In this document: one piece after another, positions 19,105 through 29,069 of the stretch
How the letters are laid out: the number at the start of each line of letters is the position of its first letter
Position numbering within the stretch: the first letter of the stretch is position 1
NCBI GenBank assembly: GCA_026196575.1
Contig: JAPHSX010000010.1
Coordinates: forward strand, 1 to 64,000
Origin: Gammaproteobacteria bacterium
Lineage (GTDB): Bacteria; Pseudomonadota; Gammaproteobacteria; Thiohalomonadales; Thiohalomonadaceae
Reading direction: 5' to 3'
DNA length: 64,000 nucleotides
Made by a program: the position numbers and the translations under genes
The notes under the pieces: generated by a model
Seen by the model: only the letters and a program-made list of their open reading frames with translations
What the model was told of the DNA's origin: nothing
The model's database searches: none

Positions 19105-19323
19105 ATGAAGTTCAGGGTCTGGGGTCACTGCATCGACTGCCACTTCGAGGGGATGCTGGAATACTCCCACATTGAAGGGGAGGCCTATGAGGAGGTGGAG
19201 GCGGTGATGTTGCTGCAGCACTGTCCCGCCTGCGAGACCACCGAGCATGCCCTGATCCCCTACGCCTACTACCAGCAGATGATGGAGGATGTGCGCGCCT
19301 ATCGGGAGGCGCTGGGGGAGTAG
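19105..19323 (+). CDS. small CxxC-CxxC protein, putative zinc ribbon
   Basis: A 72-residue protein with CIDC at residues 9-12 and CPAC near residue 46, a spacing that suits a zinc ribbon. The rest is acidic and helical. I do not recognise a named family. ATG 19105 is preferred because the upstream frame from 19000 has no support. It ends six bases before hslR, so the two are probably co-transcribed, which hints at a role connected with ribosome rescue or heat stress. That link is inference from position only. Confidence 0.65.
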   Translation: MKFRVWGHCIDCHFEGMLEYSHIEGEAYEEVEAVMLLQHCPACETTEHALIPYAYYQQMMEDVRAYREALGE

Positions 19324-19329
19324 CACGCC

Positions 19330-19728
19330 ATGCAGTCCCAGACATGTGACAAGGTGCGCCTCGACAAGTGGCTCTGGGCAGCACGCTTTTTCAAGACTCG
19401 CGCCCTCGCCACCGAGGCGATCAACGGCGGCCATGTCCACCTCAACGGCAGTCGCGTCAAGCCCTCGCGCCCCCTCCTCATCGGCGATCGGTTGACCATC
19501 CGTAAGGGGGCCGATAGCTATGAGGTGACGGTGCTGCAGCTTGCCGACAAGCGCGGCTCGGCCACCCTGGCCCGTGAGCTCTATGCCGAGGAGGAGGCAG
19601 CCCGTCTCAAACGCGAGCAGCTGGCCGAGCAGCGGCGGCTGGAGATGGCGATGCAGCCCCATCCACCACGCCGCCCCGACAAAAAAGGGCGGCGGCAGAT
19701 CATCCGCTTCATCAACAAGAACGGTTGA
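19330..19728 (+). CDS. hslR: ribosome-associated heat shock protein Hsp15
   Basis: Hsp15 binds free 50S subunits carrying a stalled nascent chain after heat shock and helps recycle them. The 132-residue product has the S4 RNA-binding domain from about residue 9 (VRLDKWLWAARFFKTRALA, INGGHVHLNG) and the basic C-terminal tail typical of the family. The ATG lies six bases after the previous stop. Its own stop overlaps the -35 region of a heat-shock-like promoter that serves the thioredoxin gene. Confidence 0.93.
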   Translation: MQSQTCDKVRLDKWLWAARFFKTRALATEAINGGHVHLNGSRVKPSRPLLIGDRLTIRKGADSYEVTVLQLADKRGSATLARELYAEEEAARLKREQLAEQRRLEMAMQPHPPRRPDKKGRRQIIRFINKNG

Positions 19729-19752
19729 AATTGGCCATTTTCCACCCTATCT
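19724..19752 (+). promoter_or_regulatory. candidate sigma-32 promoter of the thioredoxin gene
   Basis: GTTGAAA at 19724-19730, a 14-bp spacer, then CCCTATCT at 19745-19752. The -10 octamer is identical to that of the htpX candidate. The thioredoxin start is about 110 bp downstream. Confidence 0.55.
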
Positions 19753-19864
19753 GTGTATCATTAAACACTAATGTATGAAAGCCGCCGGGGAGACGCACCG
19801 GTAGAACTTTTTTTGATCGCGGCAGTGTGGCGTGATCGCAGAGTGATGAATCAGGAGATAAGAG

Positions 19865-20242
<378 letters not shown>

Positions 20243-20253
20243 GTCATTTCCGC

Positions 20254-20280
20254 CAGAGAGGTAGGCTATCAGCCTCTCTG
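20254..20280 (+). terminator. hairpin without a T-run after the thioredoxin gene
   Basis: CAGAGAGG and CCTCTCTG form a perfect 8-bp inverted repeat between the thioredoxin and MoxR genes. With no T-run it is more likely an mRNA-stabilising or attenuating hairpin than a full terminator. Confidence 0.4.
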
Positions 20281-20310
20281 ACCATTGTTGACTGAATCCG
20301 TGGAGCCTTC

Positions 20311-21357
20311 ATGCGTCCTGCGCACATAGCCACTGTTCTTGAACAGGAATTTCTCAGTACCCGCGAGGGGCACCACACCCCGGTGATGTTGTGGGGGCCG
20401 CCCGGTGTCGGCAAGTCGCAGCTGGTGCTGCGCGTCGGCGCGCGCCACCAGGTGCCGGTGATCGACCTGCGCCTGTCGCAGATGGAGCCCTCCGACCTGC
20501 GCGGTATCCCGTTTCGCCATGGCGACTTCGTCGAGTGGGCGCCACCGGCGGTATTGCCCGATGCCGAGCGACACGGCCCCGTCGGTGTGCTGTTTCTCGA
20601 TGAGATAAACGCTGCCCCGCCCAGCGTCTCCGCCGCTGCCTACCAGCTGATCCTCGACCGGCGTTTGGGTGAATACCGGGTACCGGCGGGCTGGGCCATC
20701 TTTGCCGCCGGTAATCGTCAGGGGGATCGCGGCGTTACCTACACCATGCCGGCGCCACTGGCCAATCGCTTCGCCCACTTCGAGGTGGAGACCAACCTCG
20801 ACGACTGGGTCTCCTGGGCCTATGCCAACGGCATCGACGAGCGGGTGATCGCCTTTTTGCGCTTTCGCCCCGAGCTGCTCTTTGACTTCGACCCGGCCCA
20901 CAACCCGGTTGCCTTCCCCTCGCCGCGCTCCTGGGAGTTCGCCCACCGTGCCCTGCAAAAGTTCGCCAGCCACGGCTCGCTGCTGGTCAACACCCTGCAG
21001 GCCTGTGTCGGTCCCGCCGCTGGGATCGAGCTGGGGGCCTTCGTCGCCAACCTCGACAACCTCCCCGACCTCGATGCCATCCTGCGCCGTGAGCCGGTGA
21101 CCCTGCCCAGGGAGATCGACCTGCAGTACGCCGTCGCCTCCGCCCTGGTGGGGCGGGCCCTGCGCGCGAAGAGCGAATCGCAGGCCGAGGCCAACGCGGT
21201 CTACGGCGCCATTCTCGAATTTGCCGGCCGTTTTCGTGACCGTGAGATGGGGGTGATGCTGGTCTCCGACCTGCACCGTGCGATCGGCCAAGAGATCTTC
21301 GCCGTACCCGAATTCTCGCCCTGGGCGCAGGCGGTGGCCGAGGTGATGTTGTACTGA
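20311..21357 (+). CDS. MoxR-family AAA+ ATPase
   Basis: A 348-residue AAA+ protein of the MoxR/AAA_5 type. Walker A is GPPGVGKS (Lys35), Walker B is VLFLDEIN (Asp97-Glu98), and sensor 1 is the FAAGNRQGD segment followed by the arginine-finger region ANRFAHFEV. MoxR ATPases typically work with VWA-domain partners to remodel or mature protein complexes, for example in metal-centre insertion. The next gene encodes such a VWA protein, 118 bp downstream across an inverted repeat. TGGAG precedes ATG 20311. The substrate is unknown. Confidence 0.92.
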   Translation: MRPAHIATVLEQEFLSTREGHHTPVMLWGPPGVGKSQLVLRVGARHQVPVIDLRLSQMEPSDLRGIPFRHGDFVEWAPPAVLPDAERHGPVGVLFLDEINAAPPSVSAAAYQLILDRRLGEYRVPAGWAIFAAGNRQGDRGVTYTMPAPLANRFAHFEVETNLDDWVSWAYANGIDERVIAFLRFRPELLFDFDPAHNPVAFPSPRSWEFAHRALQKFASHGSLLVNTLQACVGPAAGIELGAFVANLDNLPDLDAILRREPVTLPREIDLQYAVASALVGRALRAKSESQAEANAVYGAILEFAGRFRDREMGVMLVSDLHRAIGQEIFAVPEFSPWAQAVAEVMLY

Positions 21358-21365
21358 ATGGATGA

Positions 21366-21457
21366 TTAACCGCGAAGGACGCGAAGGGGCGCTAAGGTAA
21401 AAATGAATAAAAAAATGTTTGTTTTTCTCGGCGTTCCTTTGCGTTCTTTGCGGTTAA
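21366..21457. repeat. imperfect long inverted repeat (REP/MITE-like) between the MoxR and VWA genes
   Basis: The arms TTAACCGCGAAGGACGCGAA... and ...TTCTTTGCGGTTAA pair over about 22 bp with three mismatches, and the pairing continues imperfectly inward around an A/T-rich loop. Elements with this GCGAAGGACGCGAAG pattern recur in many proteobacterial genomes. The transcript would form a long hairpin. Confidence 0.75.
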
Positions 21458-21475
21458 TGGGGTTTGGTTTTTAAG

Positions 21476-22798
21476 ATGGCTGGTGATGTAGCGACAAAAC
21501 TGAGCGCGGCGCGCACCCGGCTCATCCTCGACAAGCCCTTTCTCGGCGCGTTGGTGCTGCGCCTGCCGATGGTGGAGGCAGACGGGGAGTGGTGCAAGAC
21601 GGTCGCCACTGATGCCCGCGCCTTCTACTACAACGTTGACTATATCGACTCACTCAGCGTCGAGCAGACCCAGTTCGTGCTGGCCCACGAGGCGCTGCAC
21701 TGCGCCCTCTCGCACTTCGCCCGCCGCCAGCACCGAGACAAGCACCGCTGGGACCTCGCCTGTGACTTGGCGATTAACCCGCTGCTCATCGCTGATGGGC
21801 TCAAGCCCTGCCACGACGCCCTCTACCTGCCCGACTTCGAGGGGATGACCGCCGAGGAGATCTACCCCTGTCTTGATGAGTACGAGGATCTGACGCCGCA
21901 CGACGATCATGTCTACGACGCGGAGAACGAGAGCGGTGGCGGCAGGCAGGGGGCGGGGGGTAGCCACGAGTCGCTGGAGCGCGGCTCCGAGGGGGGCAAT
22001 CAGCAGCAGAAGCAGAGCCCCGACAACACCGGCGGGTGCGGCGATGCGCCGAAGAGGGAGAAGCCCAAACAGGAGCCGGGGCAGGGAGAGGGCGAGCAGG
22101 AACAGCAGGGTAGCCAGGGGAGCGGTTCAGGGCAGGGCGCCGACCAGCCGCCGCCACTGACACCGGAGGAGAGGGAGAGCCTCTCCGTGCAGTGGCAGCA
22201 GCGCATGGCCGGGGCCGCGCAGCAGGCGATGCAGGCGGGCAAGCTCTCCGGGCCGCTGCGGCGCATCATCGACCACCTGCTGCAGCCGCAGCTGCCGTGG
22301 CGCATGATCCTGGCCCGTTATCTAAACGCCACCGCCCGCGATGACTACAACTACTCGCGCCCCTCGCGCCGCGAGGGCGACTACATCATGCCGAGCCTGA
22401 AGAGCCACGAGCTCGATGTGGTGGTGGTGGTCGACACCAGCGGCTCGGTGAGCGACAGGGAGATGAACGAGTTCGTCTCCGAGGTCAATGCCCTGAAGGG
22501 GCAGATCCGCGCCCGCATCACCCTGCTCGCCTGCGACTCGGGCCTGGCCGCTGAGGGCCCATGGCGCTTTGAGCCGTGGGAGGAGTTCGCGCTACCCCAT
22601 CACCTTGCCGGTGGTGGCACCACCGACTTTCGCCCGGTCTTCGACTGGGTAAATCGTGAGAACAGACGCCCCGATGCGCTGGTCTATTTTACCGATGGCG
22701 TGGGCACCTTCCCGCAGCAGGAACCCCATTTCCCGGTAGTGTGGCTGATCAAGGGGAAGAGGATGGTGCCGTGGGGCAACCGCATACAGTTAAACTAA
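21476..22798 (+). CDS. HExxH and VWA-domain protein (DUF2201 family)
   Basis: A 440-residue cytoplasmic protein with two recognisable parts. The N-terminal region has AHEALHCALSHF, a metallopeptidase-like HExxH motif (His71-His75). A Gly/Gln/Glu-rich linker (about 150-225) leads to a von Willebrand A fold with the MIDAS motif DTSGSVS (from Asp320), a GGGTTDF threonine loop and FTDG. This arrangement matches the DUF2201_N plus DUF2201 families. Paired with a MoxR ATPase it probably forms a chaperone-like or proteolytic complex; whether the peptidase site is active is unknown. ATG 21476 has only a distant GGGG upstream. Confidence 0.88.
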   Translation: MAGDVATKLSAARTRLILDKPFLGALVLRLPMVEADGEWCKTVATDARAFYYNVDYIDSLSVEQTQFVLAHEALHCALSHFARRQHRDKHRWDLACDLAINPLLIADGLKPCHDALYLPDFEGMTAEEIYPCLDEYEDLTPHDDHVYDAENESGGGRQGAGGSHESLERGSEGGNQQQKQSPDNTGGCGDAPKREKPKQEPGQGEGEQEQQGSQGSGSGQGADQPPPLTPEERESLSVQWQQRMAGAAQQAMQAGKLSGPLRRIIDHLLQPQLPWRMILARYLNATARDDYNYSRPSRREGDYIMPSLKSHELDVVVVVDTSGSVSDREMNEFVSEVNALKGQIRARITLLACDSGLAAEGPWRFEPWEEFALPHHLAGGGTTDFRPVFDWVNRENRRPDALVYFTDGVGTFPQQEPHFPVVWLIKGKRMVPWGNRIQLN

Positions 22799-22807
22799 GT
22801 TGTTGGT

Positions 22808-22874
22808 TGTGGGAGCGGCGTCTCGCCGCGAAGGATGTGGATAGACCATTCGGCCCGAGGACGGGCCTCCCACA
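22808..22874. repeat. two-hairpin palindromic repeat, copy 1
   Basis: Outer arms TGTGGGAG and CCTCCCACA enclose two inner hairpins, GCGGCG/CGCCGC (22815-22829) and GGCCCG/CGGGCC (22852-22867). The architecture matches copy 2 at 24976-25043. It fills the gap between the VWA and DsrS-like genes. Confidence 0.75.
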
Positions 22875-22898
22875 GTAGAGGTCATTTGGAGTGGTGGT

Positions 22899-24056
22899 TT
22901 GGAATTAAGTCCCGAAGATGCACTGCGTCTCAATGTGTTGCTGGCCAATGCCGAGGCGGTGCGCATCGACGAGAGCCGCATGACGATCCATGGGCTGAAC
23001 GGTGAGCAGGAGATGAAATTCCAGCTCAATCCGACCGGTCGTAGTGATCAATATCTGCGCAAGGTGCGCGAGATGTTGTCGAGTGTGGTGCTCGACTCGC
23101 CCGGCGGCTATCCGCTCTTTATGCGCCGCTGGACGCGTATGGGGCAGATTGGCAGTGAGCAGCTGGATCGGCTGTTGAAGATTGGTGAGCCGGAGGCGGT
23201 GATGGCGGTGGTCTGCTCACGCACCCTCTCCAATGAACTGGCCCGCCGTGCCTGGTGGTGCGCCCCCTATTCGGAACATGCGCGACGCATGCTGGAGAGC
23301 CCCGCCGTGGTGGCGGCGCCCATGGGCAAGGTGTTGGCGGACCATTTGATTGAGCACCTGCCCTTTGAGAGCGAACCGCGCGATATGTTGCATACGGTGC
23401 GTCTGGTGTTGCAGCCGGGACTGCTCGATGAGGAGCAGAAGAGGGCGCTCTGGCAGGGCGGTGAGCGCAACAAGATCTACCGTATCGGTTTTCTCGAAGC
23501 GCTGCCGCATGACCTGCCGCAGAAGCAGCCGGCCCGTACCGATCTGGCGCGGTATCGTGAACGGTTACAGGCGCTGGTCGGTAATCGTTACGCCCAACAG
23601 CTGCTGGAGCTGTTGGATGAGGCGGGGCAGAGCTTTCTTGCCATCGCCGAGGACGCCATGCTCCAGCCCGCCGATCAGGAGGTGGCGAGCGCCCTGTTCA
23701 ATGCCCTCGGCCGCTACTTCGACCGCTCGCAACAGCGGCAGCCGCTGCGCGAACTCGCCACAGCGCAGGCGCTGGTGGCACAGCGGCTTGAGGAGGAGCC
23801 GCCACTGCAGGCGCTGTTGCAGCAACTGCCAGAACTGGCCGGGGAGCTGACGGCACTGTTGATGCTCGCTTACAGCAGCGAACATCTGCTCTATCCAGTC
23901 TTCAGTCAGAGCGATGCGGTCGGCACCGTGATGCATGAAAAGATCGCCCCCATCACCCTGCCGCTGCGCCGTCACATGGCGCGACTGCGGGGGTTAGATC
24001 CCGATACGGTGAGCGACCAGCGCCGCCGTTCGCGCCGTCGCGGGTCGACGCCGTGA
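22899..24056 (+). CDS. DsrS-like protein
   Basis: A 385-residue soluble, helix-rich protein without signal peptide or metal motif. Phrases such as LSPEDALRLNVLLAN, LNPTGRSDQYLRKVRE, SPGGYPLFMRRWTRMGQ and LVLQPGLLDE resemble, from memory, the DsrS proteins of dsr sulfur-oxidation clusters in purple sulfur bacteria. The role of DsrS is poorly defined. No other dsr gene lies in the window. The start is TTG 22899, with GGAG seven bases upstream and no better codon in frame. It follows the MoxR and VWA genes on the same strand, separated by a palindromic element. An unrelated hypothetical protein is the alternative. Confidence 0.6.
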   Translation: MELSPEDALRLNVLLANAEAVRIDESRMTIHGLNGEQEMKFQLNPTGRSDQYLRKVREMLSSVVLDSPGGYPLFMRRWTRMGQIGSEQLDRLLKIGEPEAVMAVVCSRTLSNELARRAWWCAPYSEHARRMLESPAVVAAPMGKVLADHLIEHLPFESEPRDMLHTVRLVLQPGLLDEEQKRALWQGGERNKIYRIGFLEALPHDLPQKQPARTDLARYRERLQALVGNRYAQQLLELLDEAGQSFLAIAEDAMLQPADQEVASALFNALGRYFDRSQQRQPLRELATAQALVAQRLEEEPPLQALLQQLPELAGELTALLMLAYSSEHLLYPVFSQSDAVGTVMHEKIAPITLPLRRHMARLRGLDPDTVSDQRRRSRRRGSTP

Positions 24057-24093
24057 GGCTCGGTCGCCTTTTTATGGTCGACTTTGGGGCTGA

Positions 24094-24837
<744 letters not shown>

Positions 24838-24860
24838 TCCTGTTGTGTAGCCGTTAAAAA

Positions 24861-24890
24861 ACCCGCGCCGGTAACGGCGCGGGTTTTTTT
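24861..24890 (+). terminator. rho-independent terminator after adk
   Basis: ACCCGCGCCG and CGGCGCGGGT form a 10-bp stem around a GTAA loop, followed by seven T. An A-run before the stem could also allow termination on the other strand. Confidence 0.93.
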
Positions 24891-24975
24891 ATGGTTGTCG
24901 AATTATACTCGGAGCGTATCTACTCGCCCCCTGATATAGCTACCACCTCTTCACATCGGGGCAACGATAAAAACC

Positions 24976-25043
24976 GTAGGAGCGCCTATGGCGCGATGGG
25001 CCGGTGGCTCCCTCGCCCTCTATCGCGGCAGAGCCGCTTCTAC
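24976..25043. repeat. two-hairpin palindromic repeat, copy 2
   Basis: Outer arms GTAGGAGC and GCTTCTAC enclose two inner hairpins, GCGCC/GGCGC (24982-24994) and GCGGC/GCCGC (25025-25037). The layout is the same as at 22808-22874. The element lies in the adk-hemH gap and falls within an upstream open frame of hemH, which is therefore not coding. Confidence 0.7.
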
Positions 25044-25106
25044 GAAACAGCGATACCCGTGGGAGTAGTTACCTCGGAGCGAACCGCGTGCCACCAAGGA
25101 GTTGAA

Positions 25107-26081
25107 ATGAGTCAGCCGAAAAAAATCGGCGTTCTGCTGATCAATCTGGGCACCCCCGATGCCCCGACCCCGGCCGCCCTGCGCCGTTATCTGGCCGAGT
25201 TTCTGTGGGATAAACGGGTGGTGGATCTACCGCGTCCGCTCTGGTGGCTGATCCTGCACGGCATCATCCTGCGCACCCGTCCGGCCCGCTCGGCCCGTGC
25301 CTATCAGGGGGTGTGGAGTGAGGCGGGCTCGCCGCTGCTGGTGATCGCACGCCAACAGCAGCAGGGGTTGCAGGCGCTGCTGGATGGGCAGAGTCCGGGG
25401 CGCTTCCAGGTTGCCCTCGGCATGCGTTACGGTAACCCCTCGGTGGCACACGCCGTGGAGGAGCTGCGCGACCAGGGGGTCGGCGAGCTGGTGGTGCTGC
25501 CGCTCTACCCGCAAAACTCCTGCTCTACCACCGGCTCCAGTTTTGACGCGCTGGCCGCGGCGCTGCAATGCCACCGTTTTGTGCCGCCGCAACGATTCAT
25601 CGCCGATTACCACGACCATCCGCGCTATATTCAGGCCCTGGCCGACTCGGTGCGCGCGGCGTGGCAACAGCACGCGCAGCCCGACAAGCTGGTGATCTCC
25701 TTTCATGGTACGCCAGTACGTTTTCGCGACGAGGGGGATCTCTACTACGCGCAGTGTCAGACCACTGCGCGCCTGCTGGCCGCGGCGCTGGGGCTCACTT
25801 CAGAGCAGTGGTTGCTCAGCTTCCAGTCGCGCTTTGGCCGCGAGGAGTGGTTGCAACCCTATACCGACGTTACCCTGCGGGCACTGCCGCTGCAGGGCGT
25901 CAAGGCGGTGGATGTGATCTGTCCCGGTTTTTCCGCCGACTGCCTGGAGACGCTGGAGGAGATCTCGGTGGAGAATCGTGACTATTTTAAGACGGCGGGC
26001 GGGCGGGAATATCATTACATTGCGGCGCTGAACGACTCTCCCGCGCATCTCGCGTTGCTCGCCGCCCTTGTCGGTGACTGA
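25107..26081 (+). CDS. hemH: ferrochelatase
   Basis: Ferrochelatase inserts Fe2+ into protoporphyrin IX in the last step of protoheme synthesis. The 324-residue product starts with KIGVLLINLGTPDAP, and contains the LPLYPQNSCSTTGS segment, the catalytic histidine in SFHGTP, and the C-terminal CPGFSADCLETLEEI motif. ATG 25107 has AAGGAG five bases upstream; a longer open frame from 24891 crosses a palindromic repeat and is rejected. The next gene begins five bases after its stop. Confidence 0.97.
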   Translation: MSQPKKIGVLLINLGTPDAPTPAALRRYLAEFLWDKRVVDLPRPLWWLILHGIILRTRPARSARAYQGVWSEAGSPLLVIARQQQQGLQALLDGQSPGRFQVALGMRYGNPSVAHAVEELRDQGVGELVVLPLYPQNSCSTTGSSFDALAAALQCHRFVPPQRFIADYHDHPRYIQALADSVRAAWQQHAQPDKLVISFHGTPVRFRDEGDLYYAQCQTTARLLAAALGLTSEQWLLSFQSRFGREEWLQPYTDVTLRALPLQGVKAVDVICPGFSADCLETLEEISVENRDYFKTAGGREYHYIAALNDSPAHLALLAALVGD

Positions 26082-26085
26082 TGCG

Positions 26086-26349
26086 ATGAGCCGTTGTCGC
26101 CATGAGCTGTGCCGTATCCCGGGGATTGGGGAAAAGATGGCGCAGCGGCTTCGCGAACTGGGTTACCAGCGGATCGCCGAACTAAAGGGTGCCGATCCAC
26201 AGCAGATGTACCAGCGCCTGATCATGCTGCGCGGCGCGCCGGTAGACCGTTGCGTGCTCTACACGTTTCGCTGCGCCGTCTACTTTGCCAGTAACCCTGT
26301 CCATGAGCCGCAGAAGTTGCACTGGTGGTACTGGAAGGATGACTCTTAA
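26086..26349 (+). CDS. helix-hairpin-helix protein, Cdd1/pathogenicity-locus type
   Basis: A small 87-residue protein with a helix-hairpin-helix segment, RIPGIGEKMAQRLRELGY, followed by LKGADPQQMYQRL and a C-terminal VDRCVLYTFRCAVYFAS stretch. This matches the Cdd1 (PF11731) family, whose members are small putative DNA-binding proteins of unknown function. It is probably translated together with hemH, whose stop is five bases upstream. In-frame TTG 26068 and GTG 26074 are alternative starts. It ends 12 bp from the convergent lon stop with no terminator between. Confidence 0.8.
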   Translation: MSRCRHELCRIPGIGEKMAQRLRELGYQRIAELKGADPQQMYQRLIMLRGAPVDRCVLYTFRCAVYFASNPVHEPQKLHWWYWKDDS

Positions 26350-26361
26350 GTCTGACAGGCG

Positions 26362-28779
26362 CTACTCGCCAAACACCACCCGTGCCACCTCGCGGTAGTG
26401 GCTGGCGAAGTTTACCGTGATCCCCTCCCTGATGTAGCCGGGCAGCTCCTCGAAGTCGCCGCGATTGGCCTCGGGCAGAAGTAGCTCGCGAATGCCGATG
26501 CGCCGGGCGGCAATCACCTTTTCGCGGATACCACCTACCGGCAGCACCTGCCCGGTGAGGGTGAGCTCACCGGTCATCGCCAGCGGGCGGGGAACCTTCT
26601 TGCCCCTGGCCAGCGAGAGCAGCGCGGTGGCCATGGTGACCCCCGCCGAGGGGCCGTCCTTGGGGGTGGCCCCCTCCGGGACATGCAGATGGACAAAGGC
26701 ATCGTCGTAAAAGCGCTCGCTGGCGCCATACTGTTTGAGGTGCGAGGCGATGTAACTGTAGGCGAGCTCGGCCGATTCACGCATCACCTCGCCCAGTTTG
26801 CCGGTGAGTTTGAAACCACGGTGTTTGGTGTGTACCGCGGTGGCCTCGATGCTGAGGGTGGCGCCTCCCATGGCGGTCCACGCCAGCCCGGTGACCACGC
26901 CAACACCGATGATTGGTTTCTCCTTTTGAAAGATCGCCTTGCCCAGGTACTCCTCCAGTACACGGGGGCCAATGCTGATACTCCGCTTCTCGCCCTGCAC
27001 GAACTTGATCGCCGCCTTGCGTGCGATGCGCCCCAGCTGTTTTTCCAGGTTGCGCACCCCGGCCTCGCGGGCGTAACCCTCAATCACTGCACGCAGTGCC
27101 GCCTCGGAGATCTTCAGCCTCCCCGGTTTGATCCCGGTGCGCTCCAGCAGGCGCGGCCACAGATGGTGCTGCGCAATGGCCAGCTTCTCCTCGGTGATGT
27201 AGCCGGAGAGGCGAATCACCTCCATGCGGTCGAGCAGTGGGCCGGGGATGGTATCGAGCTGGTTGGCGGTGCAGACAAAGAGGGTCTTGGAGAGGTCGTA
27301 CCGTACGTCGAGGTAGTGGTCGAGAAAGTCCTGGTTCTGCTCCGGGTCCAGCACCTCCAGCAGTGCCGAGGCAGGGTCGCCCTGAAAGGAGGCGCCGATC
27401 TTGTCAATTTCATCAAGCATTATCACCGGGTTGGAGCTGCCCGCCTCCTTGATCGCCTGAATGAACTTGCCGGGCATGGCGCCGATATAGGTGCGACGGT
27501 GGCCCTTGATCTCCGCCTCGTCGCGCATGCCGCCAAGGGAGAAACGGAAAAATTCCCGCCCCAAAGTGGTGGCGATGGAGCGTCCGATGGAGGTCTTGCC
27601 GACGCCGGGCGGGCCGACCAGCAGGATGATGGAGCCGGAGACACCCCCCTTGAGACAACCGACCGCGAGAAACTCCAGGATGCGCTGTTTGACCTCCTCC
27701 AGGCCATCGTGATCGGCATCCAGTACCTTGCGCGCACGCTTCAGGTCGAGGAGATCCTTGGTGCACTTGCCCCACGGCAGGTTGGTCATCCACTCCAGGT
27801 AGTTGCGGGTCACCGTGTACTCCGGCGAACCGACCTCCAGCACGGAGAGCTTCTGCAGCTCCTCATCAATGCGTTGCTGTGCGTGTTGCGGTACCTCCAG
27901 CCCCTGCAGACGTTGCCCAAAGCGCTCCAGCTCGGCGGTGCGATCATCTTTCTCCAGCCCCAACTCCTTCTGGATCTCCTTGAGCTGTTCGCGCAGAAAA
28001 AATTCGCGCTGTTTTTTGTCCATGCGCTCTTCCAGGCGCGAGCGAATGCGGGTCTGGATCTTCGCCACCTCGAGCTCGTTCTTTAGCAGCACCAGCACCT
28101 TTTTCATGCGCGCCACGATAGGGATGGTCTCCAGAACCTGCTGCAACTCCTCTTTGCTGGCGGTGGTCAGGGTGGCGGCGAAATCGGAGAGCGGCGAGGG
28201 TTCGTTCGGGCCAAAACGGTTGAGGAAGTGTTTCAACTCCTCGCTGTAGAGAGGATTGAGCGGCAGCAGCTCCTTGATGGTATTGATCACCGCCATGGCG
28301 TAGGCGCGCACCTCATCCTTCTCGCGTTTGTGGCTCCTCTCTTCCCCTGGATATTCCACCTGCACCTTGTAGGGTGGTTTTCTGGAGAGCCATTTCACAA
28401 TGCGAAAACGCTCCAGACCCTCGGCGATAAACTGCAACTTGCCATCGGCGCGGGTGGGGTTGTGCAGGCGCACCACGCTGCCGGTAGTATAAAAGTCGTT
28501 GGCAGAGAGCTCCGTTAGTCTGTCGTTCTTGATCAGCACCAGCCCCGCCATGTGGTGCGTGCTCTCGCCGATCTTCTCTACCGATTCGAGCCACTGCTCT
28601 TCATCCATAATCAGTGGGAACGCCTGCGCCGGAAAAAAGGGACGATCAAACAGGGGCAGCAGATAGAGTGTGGTGGGGAGTACGCTGGCGGGTACGGCAA
28701 GCTGTTTTTTCTTCTCTGGCGAATCCTGCGACTCCTCCGCGTCGATAATTTCCGCCTCTATCGAATCTTTGTCGCTCAT
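26362..28779 (-). CDS. ATP-dependent Lon-type protease, AsrA-like paralogue
   Basis: An 805-residue Lon-family protease with a LAN substrate domain, Walker A GPPGVGKT (Lys395), Walker B VIMLDEIDK, and the serine-lysine dyad Ser711 (KDGPSAGV) and Lys754. The N-terminal segment (LYLLPLFDRPFFPAQAFPL) differs from housekeeping Lon and strongly resembles the Pseudomonas PA0779/AsrA class, which acts in stress responses. It also lacks a clpX neighbour. ATG 28779 has AGAGG upstream; the open frame extends to 28974 in A/T-rich DNA without support. A second, canonical lon is expected elsewhere in the genome. Confidence 0.93.
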   Translation of the reverse strand: MSDKDSIEAEIIDAEESQDSPEKKKQLAVPASVLPTTLYLLPLFDRPFFPAQAFPLIMDEEQWLESVEKIGESTHHMAGLVLIKNDRLTELSANDFYTTGSVVRLHNPTRADGKLQFIAEGLERFRIVKWLSRKPPYKVQVEYPGEERSHKREKDEVRAYAMAVINTIKELLPLNPLYSEELKHFLNRFGPNEPSPLSDFAATLTTASKEELQQVLETIPIVARMKKVLVLLKNELEVAKIQTRIRSRLEERMDKKQREFFLREQLKEIQKELGLEKDDRTAELERFGQRLQGLEVPQHAQQRIDEELQKLSVLEVGSPEYTVTRNYLEWMTNLPWGKCTKDLLDLKRARKVLDADHDGLEEVKQRILEFLAVGCLKGGVSGSIILLVGPPGVGKTSIGRSIATTLGREFFRFSLGGMRDEAEIKGHRRTYIGAMPGKFIQAIKEAGSSNPVIMLDEIDKIGASFQGDPASALLEVLDPEQNQDFLDHYLDVRYDLSKTLFVCTANQLDTIPGPLLDRMEVIRLSGYITEEKLAIAQHHLWPRLLERTGIKPGRLKISEAALRAVIEGYAREAGVRNLEKQLGRIARKAAIKFVQGEKRSISIGPRVLEEYLGKAIFQKEKPIIGVGVVTGLAWTAMGGATLSIEATAVHTKHRGFKLTGKLGEVMRESAELAYSYIASHLKQYGASERFYDDAFVHLHVPEGATPKDGPSAGVTMATALLSLARGKKVPRPLAMTGELTLTGQVLPVGGIREKVIAARRIGIRELLLPEANRGDFEELPGYIREGITVNFASHYREVARVVFGE

Positions 28780-29024
28780 CTGAAACCTCTCTTTCGTTAT
28801 TCGTTTTGCAGAAAGTCTGTATGGAAGGTAGCTCTCGGTTCGTCGTTGCAAGGCATCGAAAAAATAAAATGATGCCAGCCAATAGTCGTTGACGTGCGGG
28901 CGATAGAACAAAATGAAAGAACAAATCGGCGAAAAAGCGCAAAATTTTCTGAAATTAAATAAAAATAATGGCAAAAAAGGCTTTTTTCCGGCAAATGCTT
29001 ATGCATATTCGATAGTTATGTGCT

Positions 29025-29030
29025 TATAAT
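29025..29030 (+). promoter_or_regulatory. -10 element of the histone-like gene
   Basis: A perfect TATAAT about 40 bp before the start, with TG two bases upstream (near-extended -10). I see no good -35. The whole 28780-29069 interval is A/T-rich, unlike the rest of the window, and holds no gene that I can support. Confidence 0.45.
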
Positions 29031-29069
29031 TATGTCGTCGTTTTTATTATAGTTTGAAGGAGTCGTTAG

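Noticed and set aside
24891-25106. 72-residue N-terminal extension of ferrochelatase
   Set aside because: It crosses a palindromic repeat and adk's terminator border, while ATG 25107 has a strong ribosome site and the family N-terminus.
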